A stretch of 64,000 nt of DNA, from assembly GCF_012726195.1 (NCBI RefSeq), contig NZ_JAASAF010000011.1, forward strand, positions 114,664 to 178,663, given 5' to 3'. The notes beneath the pieces were generated by a model that was given only the letters and a program-made list of their open reading frames with translations, did no database searches and was not told the origin of the DNA. This document shows, in pieces, positions 34,676 through 42,851 of the stretch (position 1 is its first letter; each line of letters begins with the position of its first letter). The translations under genes were made by a program, and so were the position numbers. The stretch comes from Rhodococcus sp. HNM0563 (GTDB lineage Bacteria; Actinomycetota; Actinomycetes; Mycobacteriales; Mycobacteriaceae).

Positions 34676-34929
34676 AGGTGGTCCTCAAAGGGTTCGGAAG
34701 AAGATTTCCGGGCAGCATGCCCGCCTGGTTCTCCACTTCCCGGTGCCCGAATCGCGCACAGCGTGTCCGGCCCCCAGGAGGGGAAGCCGATCAGGCCGCG
34801 GCGGACGGTTGAACGGCGGCGCTGCAGAACCCGGGCCAACGCCTCGACGTGCCGCTCCAGTCCGCTGTCACCCTGATCAGCGCGCGTGAGATCGAGTACC
34901 ACTGAGCTGGAGAAGCGAACCGCGATCAT
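34672..34929 (-). CDS. Small hypothetical protein coupled to the lipoprotein (85 aa)
   Basis: The stop overlaps the lipoprotein GTG by four bases (GTGA), the standard sign of coupling, and the lipoprotein ribosome-binding site lies inside this frame. The product (MIAVRFSSSVVLDLTRADQGDSG ... SWGPDTLCAIRAPG) has normal protein composition. Its start lies only seven bases from the divergent Hsp70-like start, which leaves little promoter space; GTG starts downstream in the frame are possible. Confidence 0.45.
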   Translation of the reverse strand: MIAVRFSSSVVLDLTRADQGDSGLERHVEALARVLQRRRSTVRRGLIGFPSWGPDTLCAIRAPGSGEPGGHAARKSSSEPFEDHL

Positions 34930-34936
34930 CGGCCGC

Positions 34937-36871
34937 ATGCCCAACCCTGTCCTGGCCATCGATGTCGGAGCGTGCACGCTCTCCGCGGCCGTCCGTGACA
35001 CCAGCGGCCGTGTGACCCCGCTCGCGATCGGTGGCACCACCACCCCGCCGGCACGGCTGGTCGTGCAGGCCGGGCAACCTCGGCCAGCCCGCGATGGTGA
35101 CCCGGTGACGCTGGCGCAGCTCGGACCGCTGGTCGACCGCCTCGACGTGCCGTCCCTCGTCATCGACGGAGTGTCTTGGTCGATCGAGTCCCTGACCGGG
35201 TTGCTGCTGCGCCCGGTGCTGGAGACGGCCATCGCCCAGCTCGGGACGACCCCGAAGATCGTGCTCGTCGTGCCCTCGACGTGGACCCCTGAACTGCGGC
35301 GCCGTTTCCAACGGATCGTGCATGCTGCACTGACCCGCACCGTCACCCTCATCCCCTCCGACAAGGCCCTCGCCTACGCCCTCCCCGCGCTGCCGGTCGG
35401 CGCCGGGATCGTTGCCGTGGACTGCGGAGCCACTGACCTGTCAGCGATCGCCGTCGTCGGTGGTGAGCGCGGCCCACGGATCATCGGACGTGCCCAATCA
35501 GACAGCGGCGGAGACATCTTCGACCGATTCCTCCTCGCCAACGCACTCACCGACGCCGGCTTCCCGGACCAGGCCCTAGATGCCCGATGGGGCTTCGCCG
35601 GCGTCCCCCGGGTACGCGCTGCCCGAGAAGCGCTCGCGGACAGCGACGCCGTCACCGTCCACCTGCCCCGGCCCGTCGGACGGATCACTCTGTCCGAACA
35701 GGACGTTGACGCGACCGGCGCACAGTACTTCGCCCACCGATTCAGCGAGCTGCTGACGCGGCTCGACGAGAACGCCACCGAACCGATCAGTCACCGACTG
35801 ATGCTGAGCGGTGGACTGGCCTACGACCCGGCCGTACCCGCCGCTGCGCGGGTTCACGGCCTCGTGAAGGTCATGGCTCATCCCCAGCACGTGCTGTGCC
35901 GCGGTGCCCTCACCTTCGCCGCTGCAGCGATCGACAGCACCGACGATCCGGGACCCCGCCCTATCACCGACACCGACGCGGACGACGAACCCGCGCCCGG
36001 CGGAATCTCCAAACGCACCCTCGCACTCTTCGGTGGTGTCGGCGCGAGCGTGGTGGTCATCGCCGTCGCAGGCGGGCTGGCGCTGTCGGCAGCGATGACC
36101 GGCGCACCGGACTTTCGCGAGCAGGAGCTGCCGAACGTCGCCGCATCGGTCCTTCCGGCCAACCAGTCGATCCCCGGCATGAGCCTTCGGTCGTGGACGG
36201 ACGGTGCTGATGCCACCAACGCGACCACCCGAAGCCTGTCCGCCGCCGATGCGCGATCGTTGGCGTGCGGTGGCACCCGGCCGGCGGCCGGCGCCGAGGC
36301 GGACGGGATGCGGTGGCAGTCCTCGCGGATCTTCGTCTCCGACGACACCACCGCCGATGCCGGGGCCGGCGCGAAGGCGACGTCCTGGGACAACTTCGAC
36401 CCCTCCGCCACCACGAACGTGATCGTCACCGCAGCGATTGTCGGTCGCGACGACCGCGAATCGGTGTGGCAGGACATCAGCGCGAGCAACCAGCGCTGCC
36501 CGTCCACCAAGGACGACCTGGTGCGGACCATCGTTGTCATTCCCCAGACCGGACCCGACCCCGGGCCGCCGAGCTACGCCCAGGAGATACCGGTGGCCTC
36601 GACGTCCCGAACCCCGACCACCCCACCGACGAGCACCACGCGGGCACCGCAGGGGGGAGTGACCATGAGTACCCAACGGCAGGCTTGGCGCGGGCTCACC
36701 CCGGCGAGCGTGTCAGGGACCGGCACCGACATGCACGTCACCTGCGTCCTCGACATCGATGGCGTGGTCCTCAAACGCTCCTGCGCGACCGCCAAGGACT
36801 CCGGCACCGCAGACCATCTCGCGCAGCAGGCAGCAGTCGCATTCAATCCGGCCCCGGAGATCACGCGATGA
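34937..36871 (+). CDS. Hsp70-like ATPase with TM anchor and exported C-terminal domain
   Basis: A 644-aa protein. The first 340 residues have the actin/Hsp70 ATPase layout: AIDVGACTLSAAV (phosphate 1), VVPSTWTPEL, AVDCGATDLSAIAVV (phosphate 2) and LMLSGGLAYDP (adenosine). No DnaK substrate-binding domain follows. Instead a single transmembrane helix occurs at about 360-383 (LALFGGVGASVVVIAVAGGLALS), then about 260 Thr/Ser/Asp-rich residues with several cysteines, predicted outside the cell. The Gly-rich phosphate loops differ from DnaK (GACT for GTTN), so ATP hydrolysis may be weak. An ATG at the natural family start was chosen over GTG 34886. A second protein of the same architecture lies at 50060-51874. 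Confidence 0.78.
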   Translation: MPNPVLAIDVGACTLSAAVRDTSGRVTPLAIGGTTTPPARLVVQAGQPRPARDGDPVTLAQLGPLVDRLDVPSLVIDGVSWSIESLTGLLLRPVLETAIAQLGTTPKIVLVVPSTWTPELRRRFQRIVHAALTRTVTLIPSDKALAYALPALPVGAGIVAVDCGATDLSAIAVVGGERGPRIIGRAQSDSGGDIFDRFLLANALTDAGFPDQALDARWGFAGVPRVRAAREALADSDAVTVHLPRPVGRITLSEQDVDATGAQYFAHRFSELLTRLDENATEPISHRLMLSGGLAYDPAVPAAARVHGLVKVMAHPQHVLCRGALTFAAAAIDSTDDPGPRPITDTDADDEPAPGGISKRTLALFGGVGASVVVIAVAGGLALSAAMTGAPDFREQELPNVAASVLPANQSIPGMSLRSWTDGADATNATTRSLSAADARSLACGGTRPAAGAEADGMRWQSSRIFVSDDTTADAGAGAKATSWDNFDPSATTNVIVTAAIVGRDDRESVWQDISASNQRCPSTKDDLVRTIVVIPQTGPDPGPPSYAQEIPVASTSRTPTTPPTSTTRAPQGGVTMSTQRQAWRGLTPASVSGTGTDMHVTCVLDIDGVVLKRSCATAKDSGTADHLAQQAAVAFNPAPEITR

Positions 36872-37248
36872 CCCCGCCTGACCACACCAAGGCGATGACC
36901 GCGGCCACCCGAGTCGATGTGCAGGTCGTCCAGCTCGCGCCGCCGGTGCTCGTCCGCCGCGCGATCGCGCACTACAACGCCCGCCTCGCGCCCGGCAAGC
37001 GTCCGGCCGAGACAACCTCGAGCGAAGCGTTCCTCAAACGGCTGTGCGTGAATTGGCTGCGGCACATCGGATCGAACTACGACGCGCACCGCAACGGCGT
37101 CCGCAGCAGTGGCGGGCAACAGCTGTCCGACATCGCCGGCACCGTCATCAAGAAGCGGGTGCTCGTGGAGATTGCGCGGGCCTACCCTTGGCTGGTCGAG
37201 GAAGCCAGACGCCAGTATCTCGACCTCGACCGGCCGAACCGACGCTGA
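36868..37248 (+). CDS. Hypothetical protein (126 aa) coupled to the Hsp70-like gene
   Basis: The ATG overlaps the upstream stop (ATGA), so expression is coupled to the Hsp70-TM gene. The product is helical and basic (LVRRAIAHYNARLAPGKRP ... LKRLCVNWLRHIGSNYDAHRNG), without membrane segments. It may be a DNA-binding or adaptor protein, but no family is recognised. Confidence 0.72.
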   Translation: MTPPDHTKAMTAATRVDVQVVQLAPPVLVRRAIAHYNARLAPGKRPAETTSSEAFLKRLCVNWLRHIGSNYDAHRNGVRSSGGQQLSDIAGTVIKKRVLVEIARAYPWLVEEARRQYLDLDRPNRR

Positions 37249-37303
37249 CCCCGGGTGAGAGGACGTCGCCCGTTGGCCCCGCCCTCCCGCCCAAGGGCGT
37301 GTT

Positions 37304-37951
37304 CTACTCGTGCACGAGGGCGCGCACCGCCGCGTGCTGCAGCTCGTCATGGATCGCGTACCAACGGTCCTCCACGGCAGGCCACGCCTGGTCGATCGCG
37401 TTGGCGACCTGTTCATCGGTCGCCGCGCGCAGCCGGGCACGCTCGACGTCGCTGAGGTGAGGATCCTCGGTGGCTTCGCTGCACACGACATCGGGCGGGA
37501 ACACCGACAGTGCGAGCGACCGCGCCGGGGGTGGACACAGCAGCCCGGTCAACCTGCGGACCAGCTCGTTGAAGTAGGCGACGGTGCCGTCGATCAGATC
37601 GAAGACAGTGAACTCCTCGCCCAGCGGCAATTGCCATACCGAGTCGATCCCGACATCGCAGATGCCGAAGCTATCGAGGAAGACCTGCATCGTCAGGCCG
37701 TTTCCTGTAGGGAACCCCTCGCCGTCACAGGTGAACTCGCCGTAGACGCTCACACGCGCCTCGGTGCTGGACTTCCACGCCGCGTACTCGGTGAGCGACT
37801 CGAGCAGCGACCGCAGATATTCCAGGCATGTGCGCTCGTCCTCGGCGTCGTGGAAGTCGAGGTTCGCGAACTGCTCGGTGAACGAGGAGTCGGGGTCATC
37901 GAGCAGCGCGTTGAGTACGCAACGCTCGTAGCTGATCGTCAACGGGGTCAC
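37304..37951 (-). CDS. Hypothetical protein, acidic (215 aa)
   Basis: GTG start at 37951 with GGGAGG six bases upstream. The product is acidic and mixed alpha/beta with several scattered cysteines and no signal peptide or helices long enough to span a membrane. It is divergent from the 198-aa gene with a 203-base gap and converges on the 126-aa gene. Function unknown. Confidence 0.72.
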   Translation of the reverse strand: MTPLTISYERCVLNALLDDPDSSFTEQFANLDFHDAEDERTCLEYLRSLLESLTEYAAWKSSTEARVSVYGEFTCDGEGFPTGNGLTMQVFLDSFGICDVGIDSVWQLPLGEEFTVFDLIDGTVAYFNELVRRLTGLLCPPPARSLALSVFPPDVVCSEATEDPHLSDVERARLRAATDEQVANAIDQAWPAVEDRWYAIHDELQHAAVRALVHE

Positions 37952-38154
37952 GGGAAACCTCCCAGGTCGATGTGCGGTGACACCAGCGATCGTTCGGAGG
38001 CTGTGGTGGCGGTGTTGCAGTGCGGTGTCGGCGAGCGCAGTGCTGTCCCTCGTGATGCCCCACAGGTGCCGGCGTCTCGTGTGGCGATTACGGTCTGCAA
38101 CACCGGAGACGATCGAAGAGTCCGATCCACCAGCGCACGAGAGGATTTCGAGAG

Positions 38155-38751
38155 ATGAGCTGCTACGAATGGGAGGCCGGGACGATCACCCTGCCAGCGG
38201 CCGCGGTGCCCGGTCTACGCAAGGCACTCAACGCCTCCGCGATCACCTACAGGGCACTCGTCGTGGCTGAAATCGACGCTGTGTGGAACGACGTCAAGGC
38301 CCTGCCCCTGGTCAAGCGGGTTGCCGCGATCCCCTTCGGAGTGTCGATTCCGGTGTCGTACGACGACGTGCACACGCATCGCCGTGCCGATGCCCGGATG
38401 CGCGCACAGTCCATCGTCAAATCCAACGGCGGACGCAAGCCGACCCGAGCGGTCATCGCCGCCGCGTTTCCCATCCCCAACGCTCGGACCCGCGAATGGG
38501 GAGAGAGCGAGTTCGGCCTGACACTCGAAGGACGCACCCTCCACTGGGAAGTCCCCCAGAACAACCACGCCCGAGACCTCGCCGCCGTCACCGGCCTGTA
38601 TCAGGCTGTACTGGCGTATCTCAACGACGTCACCTGGACCCGCGGTACCAGCGGCGTGATCGTCGGTCACGACGAATACAACCGAGACACCACCTACGAA
38701 GGCGGTGGCGGCAACTACGTGACACACCGGTTCGGACCGGCGGGCCAGTAA
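38155..38751 (+). CDS. Hypothetical protein (198 aa)
   Basis: ATG with GAGGA at nine bases. The product starts SCYEWEAGTITLPAAAVPGLRKALN, then has a helical, charged middle and a basic segment (HRRADARMRAQSIVKSNGGRKP), with a Gly-rich C terminus (TYEGGGGNYVTHRFG). A similar start is common among actinobacterial phage and plasmid proteins of unknown role. First of three adjacent plus-strand genes. Confidence 0.7.
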   Translation: MSCYEWEAGTITLPAAAVPGLRKALNASAITYRALVVAEIDAVWNDVKALPLVKRVAAIPFGVSIPVSYDDVHTHRRADARMRAQSIVKSNGGRKPTRAVIAAAFPIPNARTREWGESEFGLTLEGRTLHWEVPQNNHARDLAAVTGLYQAVLAYLNDVTWTRGTSGVIVGHDEYNRDTTYEGGGGNYVTHRFGPAGQ

Positions 38752-38786
38752 CCGATCCGGGAGGCAGCGACCGACGCGGTGAAGCG

Positions 38787-39209
38787 GTGAACCCGCCAGC
38801 TACCGTCGCCGCCACCATGACCGTCCTGCGTCCTGCCTCCCCACACGCCGTCGCCGCCACAGCCATCGCCGCGGCCGCCCTCACCGGAGCCACAGTCGGA
38901 TGGATCCTCATGCGCGTGGCCTACCGCCTCGACCGCCTCGCCGCACCAGATGGTGCCGGGGATCCCGTCTGGTCCCTCACGTGGACCGACGCCAGCTTCC
39001 CGTTCACCATGGTGGCCCTCGTCGTAGGTGCCTTCACCGTGCTGTTCGCGGCCCTCGCCGCCGCAGTAGTGCTTGCCCACCAAGCGAGCACCCGAGACAT
39101 CACCCGCCAGCGCCGCATCCTCGCCACCGGCACAACAACCCCCCTGCTCAGGCGTCCGGCCGTCCCGGACGCTGTCCAACCTCCGAATCGAGGAGCTCAC
39201 CCACGATGA
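38787..39209 (+). CDS. Membrane protein with two helices (140 aa)
   Basis: GTG 38787 is used; ATG 38817 is a reasonable alternative. Two transmembrane helices are visible (about residues 25-44, TAIAAAALTGATVGWILM, and 69-93, FTMVALVVGAFTVLFAALAAAVVLA), joined by a polar loop and followed by a basic tail. The stop overlaps the next start (ATGA). Function unknown. Confidence 0.72.
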   Translation: MNPPATVAATMTVLRPASPHAVAATAIAAAALTGATVGWILMRVAYRLDRLAAPDGAGDPVWSLTWTDASFPFTMVALVVGAFTVLFAALAAAVVLAHQASTRDITRQRRILATGTTTPLLRRPAVPDAVQPPNRGAHPR

Positions 39210-40198
39210 CCATGCACGCGCTTCCCACCTGGGACGCCCGACCCGCCGCCGCCAGCGCGGTCACCGACCATGTCGAAGCGGTCGCGTGGCTGCGGAACCG
39301 CCTTGCAGCCGCGCTCCGCTCCCATGTCGAGGTGGACCTGGCCGCGGCCTGGAATCCGGATCTGCAGTCCACCGGTGTGCGCTTGGCGGCCTGGCTCGCT
39401 CACGCCTACGGCTACGTCGCCGCCGTGCCCACCGGCGACCTCGCTGCCGGCGCGGAGATGCCGATGGTCGGCCAGTGGCTGACCGATCGCGCCGATCGAC
39501 TGGCCGAGATGCCGCTGCTCATCGCCTCACCGGCCGCAGGTGCTGTCGCAGTCGCTGCCGCACACGCGCTGACCAGTGACGACGTCGCAGCGCTCGGTGT
39601 GCAGGCCGAGGAGATGCCGTACATGCAGGCCCACCTGACCTTCTCCGCTCCGTTCACGGTCACCGCCGACGGTGACGACGCCGCGACCGAGACCATCCAC
39701 GCGCTGAGTTGGTGGCCCGACGGGGGAGGGTTCCGCGTCGCCGACTGGATCTCGACGTACGACACCCTCACCGCTGATGAGGCAGGCCGCGCGGACGCCG
39801 CCGCCCGCGCGTACGGGGGTGCGGCCCTGCCCGCCCTGATGCTCGACTCCGAGCGTCTGCACCCGCAGGTGTGTGCGGCCCCCGAGGCGGGCGATCCACA
39901 CGAGCGCGAGGGCCAGTTCAGCTTCGATGTGCCGGTGTACGACCGGCGGGGTGATCTGTTCAGCCGGGTGGCGCTCGTGGTGCGACACCTGATCGCCGCG
40001 GGGATCCTCCACACGTCCATCGAGCGGGTCCGGCCTCCCGGTTCGACCGGGCACGTCACCCGCATTCCGGTCGTCGTGCTGCGCACCGACGATGATGATC
40101 GGCACTCAAGCCGGCTGGCCGTGTACGGATCGTCAGTGGCGATGCGCCGACGCCGTACAGGACTCGACCTGCACTGGAACGACGCGGTTCTTGGCTGA
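39206..40198 (+). CDS. Hypothetical protein (330 aa)
   Basis: AGGAG upstream and a four-base overlap with the previous stop give the start. The protein is soluble and acidic, with Ala-rich helices in the first 150 residues and alternating strands after that. A tail rich in Arg/Asp (RRRRTGLDLHWNDAVLG) ends it. No motif is recognised. It ends 33 bases from the convergent ArsR-type gene. Confidence 0.7.
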   Translation: MTMHALPTWDARPAAASAVTDHVEAVAWLRNRLAAALRSHVEVDLAAAWNPDLQSTGVRLAAWLAHAYGYVAAVPTGDLAAGAEMPMVGQWLTDRADRLAEMPLLIASPAAGAVAVAAAHALTSDDVAALGVQAEEMPYMQAHLTFSAPFTVTADGDDAATETIHALSWWPDGGGFRVADWISTYDTLTADEAGRADAAARAYGGAALPALMLDSERLHPQVCAAPEAGDPHEREGQFSFDVPVYDRRGDLFSRVALVVRHLIAAGILHTSIERVRPPGSTGHVTRIPVVVLRTDDDDRHSSRLAVYGSSVAMRRRRTGLDLHWNDAVLG

Positions 40199-40231
40199 AC
40201 CGCTATCCGGGGACGGAGCAGGGAAGGCCAC

Positions 40232-40543
40232 TCAGTGCTGGTGGTCGGCCCCGACCGTATGCAGCAACGAGTGGACCGTCGCATCTACCAACCGGTACCG
40301 CATCAGCCGCCCTTGCCGTGTCGCCGCGACCCATCCCTGCTCCCGCAACAGCCGCAGTGCCTGCGACAGCGCAGTCGGCCGCATACCGACCGCGTCGGCC
40401 AGGTCGGAGACGCACAAGTCCGGCTCGTGATGCAGGTGATGCAGGATCCGCAGTCGATTCGGATCGGCGAGGAGATCGAATCGGCGGGACCACTGCTGCA
40501 GATCCTCGTCGGTGGTCGGCGCGGCCACTGTGCGCGTGGGCAT
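40232..40543 (-). CDS. ArsR/SmtB-family metalloregulator
   Basis: A 103-aa winged-helix repressor with GAGGAG before the ATG. The family pattern is clear: FDLLADPNRLRILHHL (alpha2), DLCVSDLADAVGMRPTALSQALRLLREQGWV (recognition helix) and TRQGRLMRYRL (wing). Possible metal ligands are Asp87, His91, His95 and the terminal DHQH (100-103), placed like the alpha5 sites of Ni/Zn/Co sensors such as NmtR, KmtR and CzrA; Cys44 resembles the alpha3 site. Such proteins leave DNA when metal binds. A nickel/peptide-type importer lies 2 kb downstream, so metal control of uptake or efflux is plausible. Confidence 0.9.
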   Translation of the reverse strand: MPTRTVAAPTTDEDLQQWSRRFDLLADPNRLRILHHLHHEPDLCVSDLADAVGMRPTALSQALRLLREQGWVAATRQGRLMRYRLVDATVHSLLHTVGADHQH

Positions 40544-40645
40544 CCTCGGGGCTCCTCGAAGTCGGCGATGTCGGTGCACGCCGGAGAGTAACGACGGTCT
40601 TCGCCACCGCCAGGTGCAACACCGTCGACGTCGCCGCGGACGCTC

Positions 40646-40670
40646 AAAGATGTACCGCTCATACAGCTTT
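40646..40670. promoter_or_regulatory. Inverted repeat, candidate ArsR operator
   Basis: AAAGATGTA and TACAGCTTT form an inverted repeat (8 of 9 positions) across 7 bases, in an AT-richer patch just before the 99-aa gene and divergent from the ArsR gene. Size and symmetry fit winged-helix dimers. Confidence 0.45.
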
Positions 40671-40685
40671 CGATGGAGTATTCCC

Positions 40686-40985
40686 ATGACCGAGACCACC
40701 ACAGAACGCCGCGACCGAATCGTCGAGATCTACCGTGACGACACCGCCCACGTCGTGGCCTACGCGGGCGTCGCCTACCACCTGACCCCCTGCTGCGACG
40801 CCTCCGCCAAAGGCTCGCTGGGCGGCATCGTGTGCCGGTCCTGCTATCAGGAGGTCTGCCCGATGTACGGGATGGGCGGGGCGCTCACCGACGACAAGGA
40901 CTGGGCACGGTTCCGCGCCTACATGCTTGCTGAATACCCCGCCTCGGCGCCGAGCCTGGACGAACGCCGCGCACTCGCCCTATAA
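40686..40985 (+). CDS. Small cysteine-containing hypothetical protein (99 aa)
   Basis: ATG with GGAG about eight bases upstream. Five cysteines occur in the middle (LTPCCDASAKGSLGGIVCRSCYQEVCPMYG), spaced as a zinc ribbon or treble clef. Divergent from the ArsR gene and immediately after a candidate operator, so it may be its target and bind metal itself. Confidence 0.72.
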   Translation: MTETTTERRDRIVEIYRDDTAHVVAYAGVAYHLTPCCDASAKGSLGGIVCRSCYQEVCPMYGMGGALTDDKDWARFRAYMLAEYPASAPSLDERRALAL

Positions 40986-41051
40986 GGTCCAGCTAGGGGA
41001 CACTGGCAGCCGGATCCCGCATTCCCCGTGGTGGTCGGGCAGGATCAGGCC

Positions 41052-41774
41052 ATGGCACCGACCGATCTGAGCACCGTCGAACCGCCCGAGGCATGCCTGG
41101 TATGGGTGAAATCCGCTCACCCTCGCCAGGTCATCCTCGATCATCCGGTCACCGTGAATCTGACCTGGTGGAATGATGCGCTGCACGAACGTGGCCTTCC
41201 TGGAGGACCCGTCGTCGGACGGGATAGCACCGGGCAACGTGTCGACCACGGCAGGGCTGTCATCACCCGCGGGGACATCTTCGCGCTCGCGGCCGCTTCG
41301 TCGGGTTCTCCCACCGATACCCTCGCTCTGCTGTGGCACACTCTCGCGTGGGGCGCGGGCGGGAAGGTGCGGCAGATTCTCAACCGGATGGATTCGGTGT
41401 CCTGGGACCGCTCCGTTGCCGCGCTGGCGTTGCGCACGGCGGCGCAGCTGTCCCACCGCGACCCGGAAAGCGCCTACGACACGCTCTACCCGCGGGGTAC
41501 CCCTGCGATCGCCCATCTCGGCCCGGCGTTCTTCACGAAGTATCTGTACTTCGCCGGGGCCGGTGCACCGGATCACCCGTCGTTGATCCTCGACAGCCGT
41601 GTTGCGGCCGCTCTGGTCGACATCGGGTGGACCTCATTGCATCCCGAAACTGGTTGGCCGGCCGAGACGTATCAGCGGTATTGCTCCCTGCTCGCCCGGT
41701 GGGCGCAGGAGGCAGGCAATTTGCGCCCGGATCTGTTCGAACGGTGGTTGTTCGACCATTCGGGCAATCCCTGA
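41052..41774 (+). CDS. 8-oxoguanine DNA glycosylase OGG-fold protein
   Basis: A 240-aa product whose C-terminal half fits the OGG-fold family seen in actinobacteria: ALLWHTLAWGAG, then a helical stretch ending HLGPAFFTKYLYFAGAG, LILDSRVAAALVDIGW, and GWPAETYQRYCSLLARWA. These are the helix-hairpin-helix-like surroundings of glycosylases that remove oxidised guanine, although the classical catalytic Lys is not obvious to me. ATG 41052 is used; GTG 41028 is an alternative. Repair of oxidised DNA or of free nucleotides cannot be told apart. Confidence 0.68.
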   Translation: MAPTDLSTVEPPEACLVWVKSAHPRQVILDHPVTVNLTWWNDALHERGLPGGPVVGRDSTGQRVDHGRAVITRGDIFALAAASSGSPTDTLALLWHTLAWGAGGKVRQILNRMDSVSWDRSVAALALRTAAQLSHRDPESAYDTLYPRGTPAIAHLGPAFFTKYLYFAGAGAPDHPSLILDSRVAAALVDIGWTSLHPETGWPAETYQRYCSLLARWAQEAGNLRPDLFERWLFDHSGNP

Positions 41775-41796
41775 CCTGCGCGAGCCCGCGTGCATG

Positions 41797-42540
41797 TCAA
41801 GCGATGTAGACCCAGTGGCCGTTGGAGCATTGCTGCTTGCGGCCGTCGGGGGTGTACGTGATGACGCCTTGGTCGGCTGCCGGGCACGGTCCTGCGACGG
41901 CACCGCCACCGCCGTTCGTGCCTGGCGGCAGCGGCGGGTTGTTGACCGAGTCGAACTGGTCTGCGCAGTACTGTGTCCATGAGGACGAGGTGCCGTCGGT
42001 GTAGTACGTCGTGCCGCGGTTGTAGAAGTTCTTGTCTGTTCCGCACCACGCGATTAGCTTGTCCGCCGTCGACTGCTGAGATTGGGCTTGGGGATCGGGG
42101 TATGAGCCTCCGGTGTAGGGGTTGCGGCAGACGGTGCCGTCGCACTCGAAGGTGTTGGCCTCACGTTCCTGCCGGAAGTACTCGTCGCCGCCGCGCTGGT
42201 CGTAGCACCACTGGGAGAACGCCTTTGTGCCGTCGCTCCACATCGCTTTTCCTGGGGTGCCGTCCAGGCATTCGACGACGTAGGGTTCTGCGACGGTCTC
42301 GGCTGAGGCCGTGGTGCTCGGGGCGACGGGCACAGGTTCCGGCTCGGTCGAGGGCGTCGCCGAGAGTGTGGCCGATGTTGTTGTCGGTGGCGGTGTCGAA
42401 ACCGTCGTGGCCGTGGCCGTGGCCGTGGTCGTGGCTGGCGCCGCGGCGTTCGTATCGCCGTCCTTGGAACAGCCGGTCACCAACAGGACCATAGACATCA
42501 GCCCAACTGCCGCAATCGCCTTCATAACCTTCGCTTTCAC
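41797..42540 (-). CDS. Secreted lipoprotein, Thr/Ser/Pro-rich (247 aa)
   Basis: The signal peptide ends in the lipobox LLVTGCS. A disordered Thr/Ala/Pro-rich spacer of about 60 residues leads to a Cys-rich domain with aromatic residues (eight cysteines after the lipobox) and a Gly-rich segment before the end (PGTNGGGGAVAG). GTG 42540 is used; ATG 42525 gives an equally good signal peptide. It is divergent from the importer operon, and its product sits outside the membrane. Ligand unknown. Confidence 0.78.
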   Translation of the reverse strand: MKAKVMKAIAAVGLMSMVLLVTGCSKDGDTNAAAPATTTATATATTVSTPPPTTTSATLSATPSTEPEPVPVAPSTTASAETVAEPYVVECLDGTPGKAMWSDGTKAFSQWCYDQRGGDEYFRQEREANTFECDGTVCRNPYTGGSYPDPQAQSQQSTADKLIAWCGTDKNFYNRGTTYYTDGTSSSWTQYCADQFDSVNNPPLPPGTNGGGGAVAGPCPAADQGVITYTPDGRKQQCSNGHWVYIA

Positions 42541-42851
42541 AACGAAGCCACGAAGGCCCCGACTCGAATACCTGCTGGTCCGTGCACCTAGCCATCGCCG
42601 GGCAAAGCCCGGGCATTACAGCGGAGCGGGTCGCTGACCGGCGCTCGTGCATCGCGTACCGCGGGCACGCCTGCCGAACAACGCCCTTGGCACCTCGGTT
42701 CGACCCACCGATCGCGCGCCGCTTGGCGCCATGGGCGTCGAGCGGCCTTCCGCTGGTCAGCGGAGATGGAGAAGGCGAAATCTAACTTCGACACCTGCAC
42801 GACCATGCAGGTGTCGCCGTACTTGGGGCACCGTGACCGGAAGGCCCCTGA
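42541..42851. other. Divergent intergenic region upstream of the importer (311 bp)
   Basis: No convincing gene on either strand. It holds the promoters for the minus-strand lipoprotein and for the plus-strand importer operon, a short AT-rich patch at about 42770-42790 and a perfect inverted repeat at 42789-42816. Confidence 0.55.
42789..42816. promoter_or_regulatory. Perfect 11-bp inverted repeat before the importer operon
   Basis: CGACACCTGCA, a 6-base spacer and TGCAGGTGTCG form a perfect inverted repeat 36 bases before the GTG of the substrate-binding protein. It may be a repressor operator or an RNA hairpin in the leader. It does not match the NikR or Zur patterns I know. Confidence 0.6.

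Noticed and set aside
42588..42805. Minus-strand frame beginning inside the importer palindrome
   Set aside because: Arg/Ala-rich, no ribosome-binding site, and starts within a regulatory palindrome.
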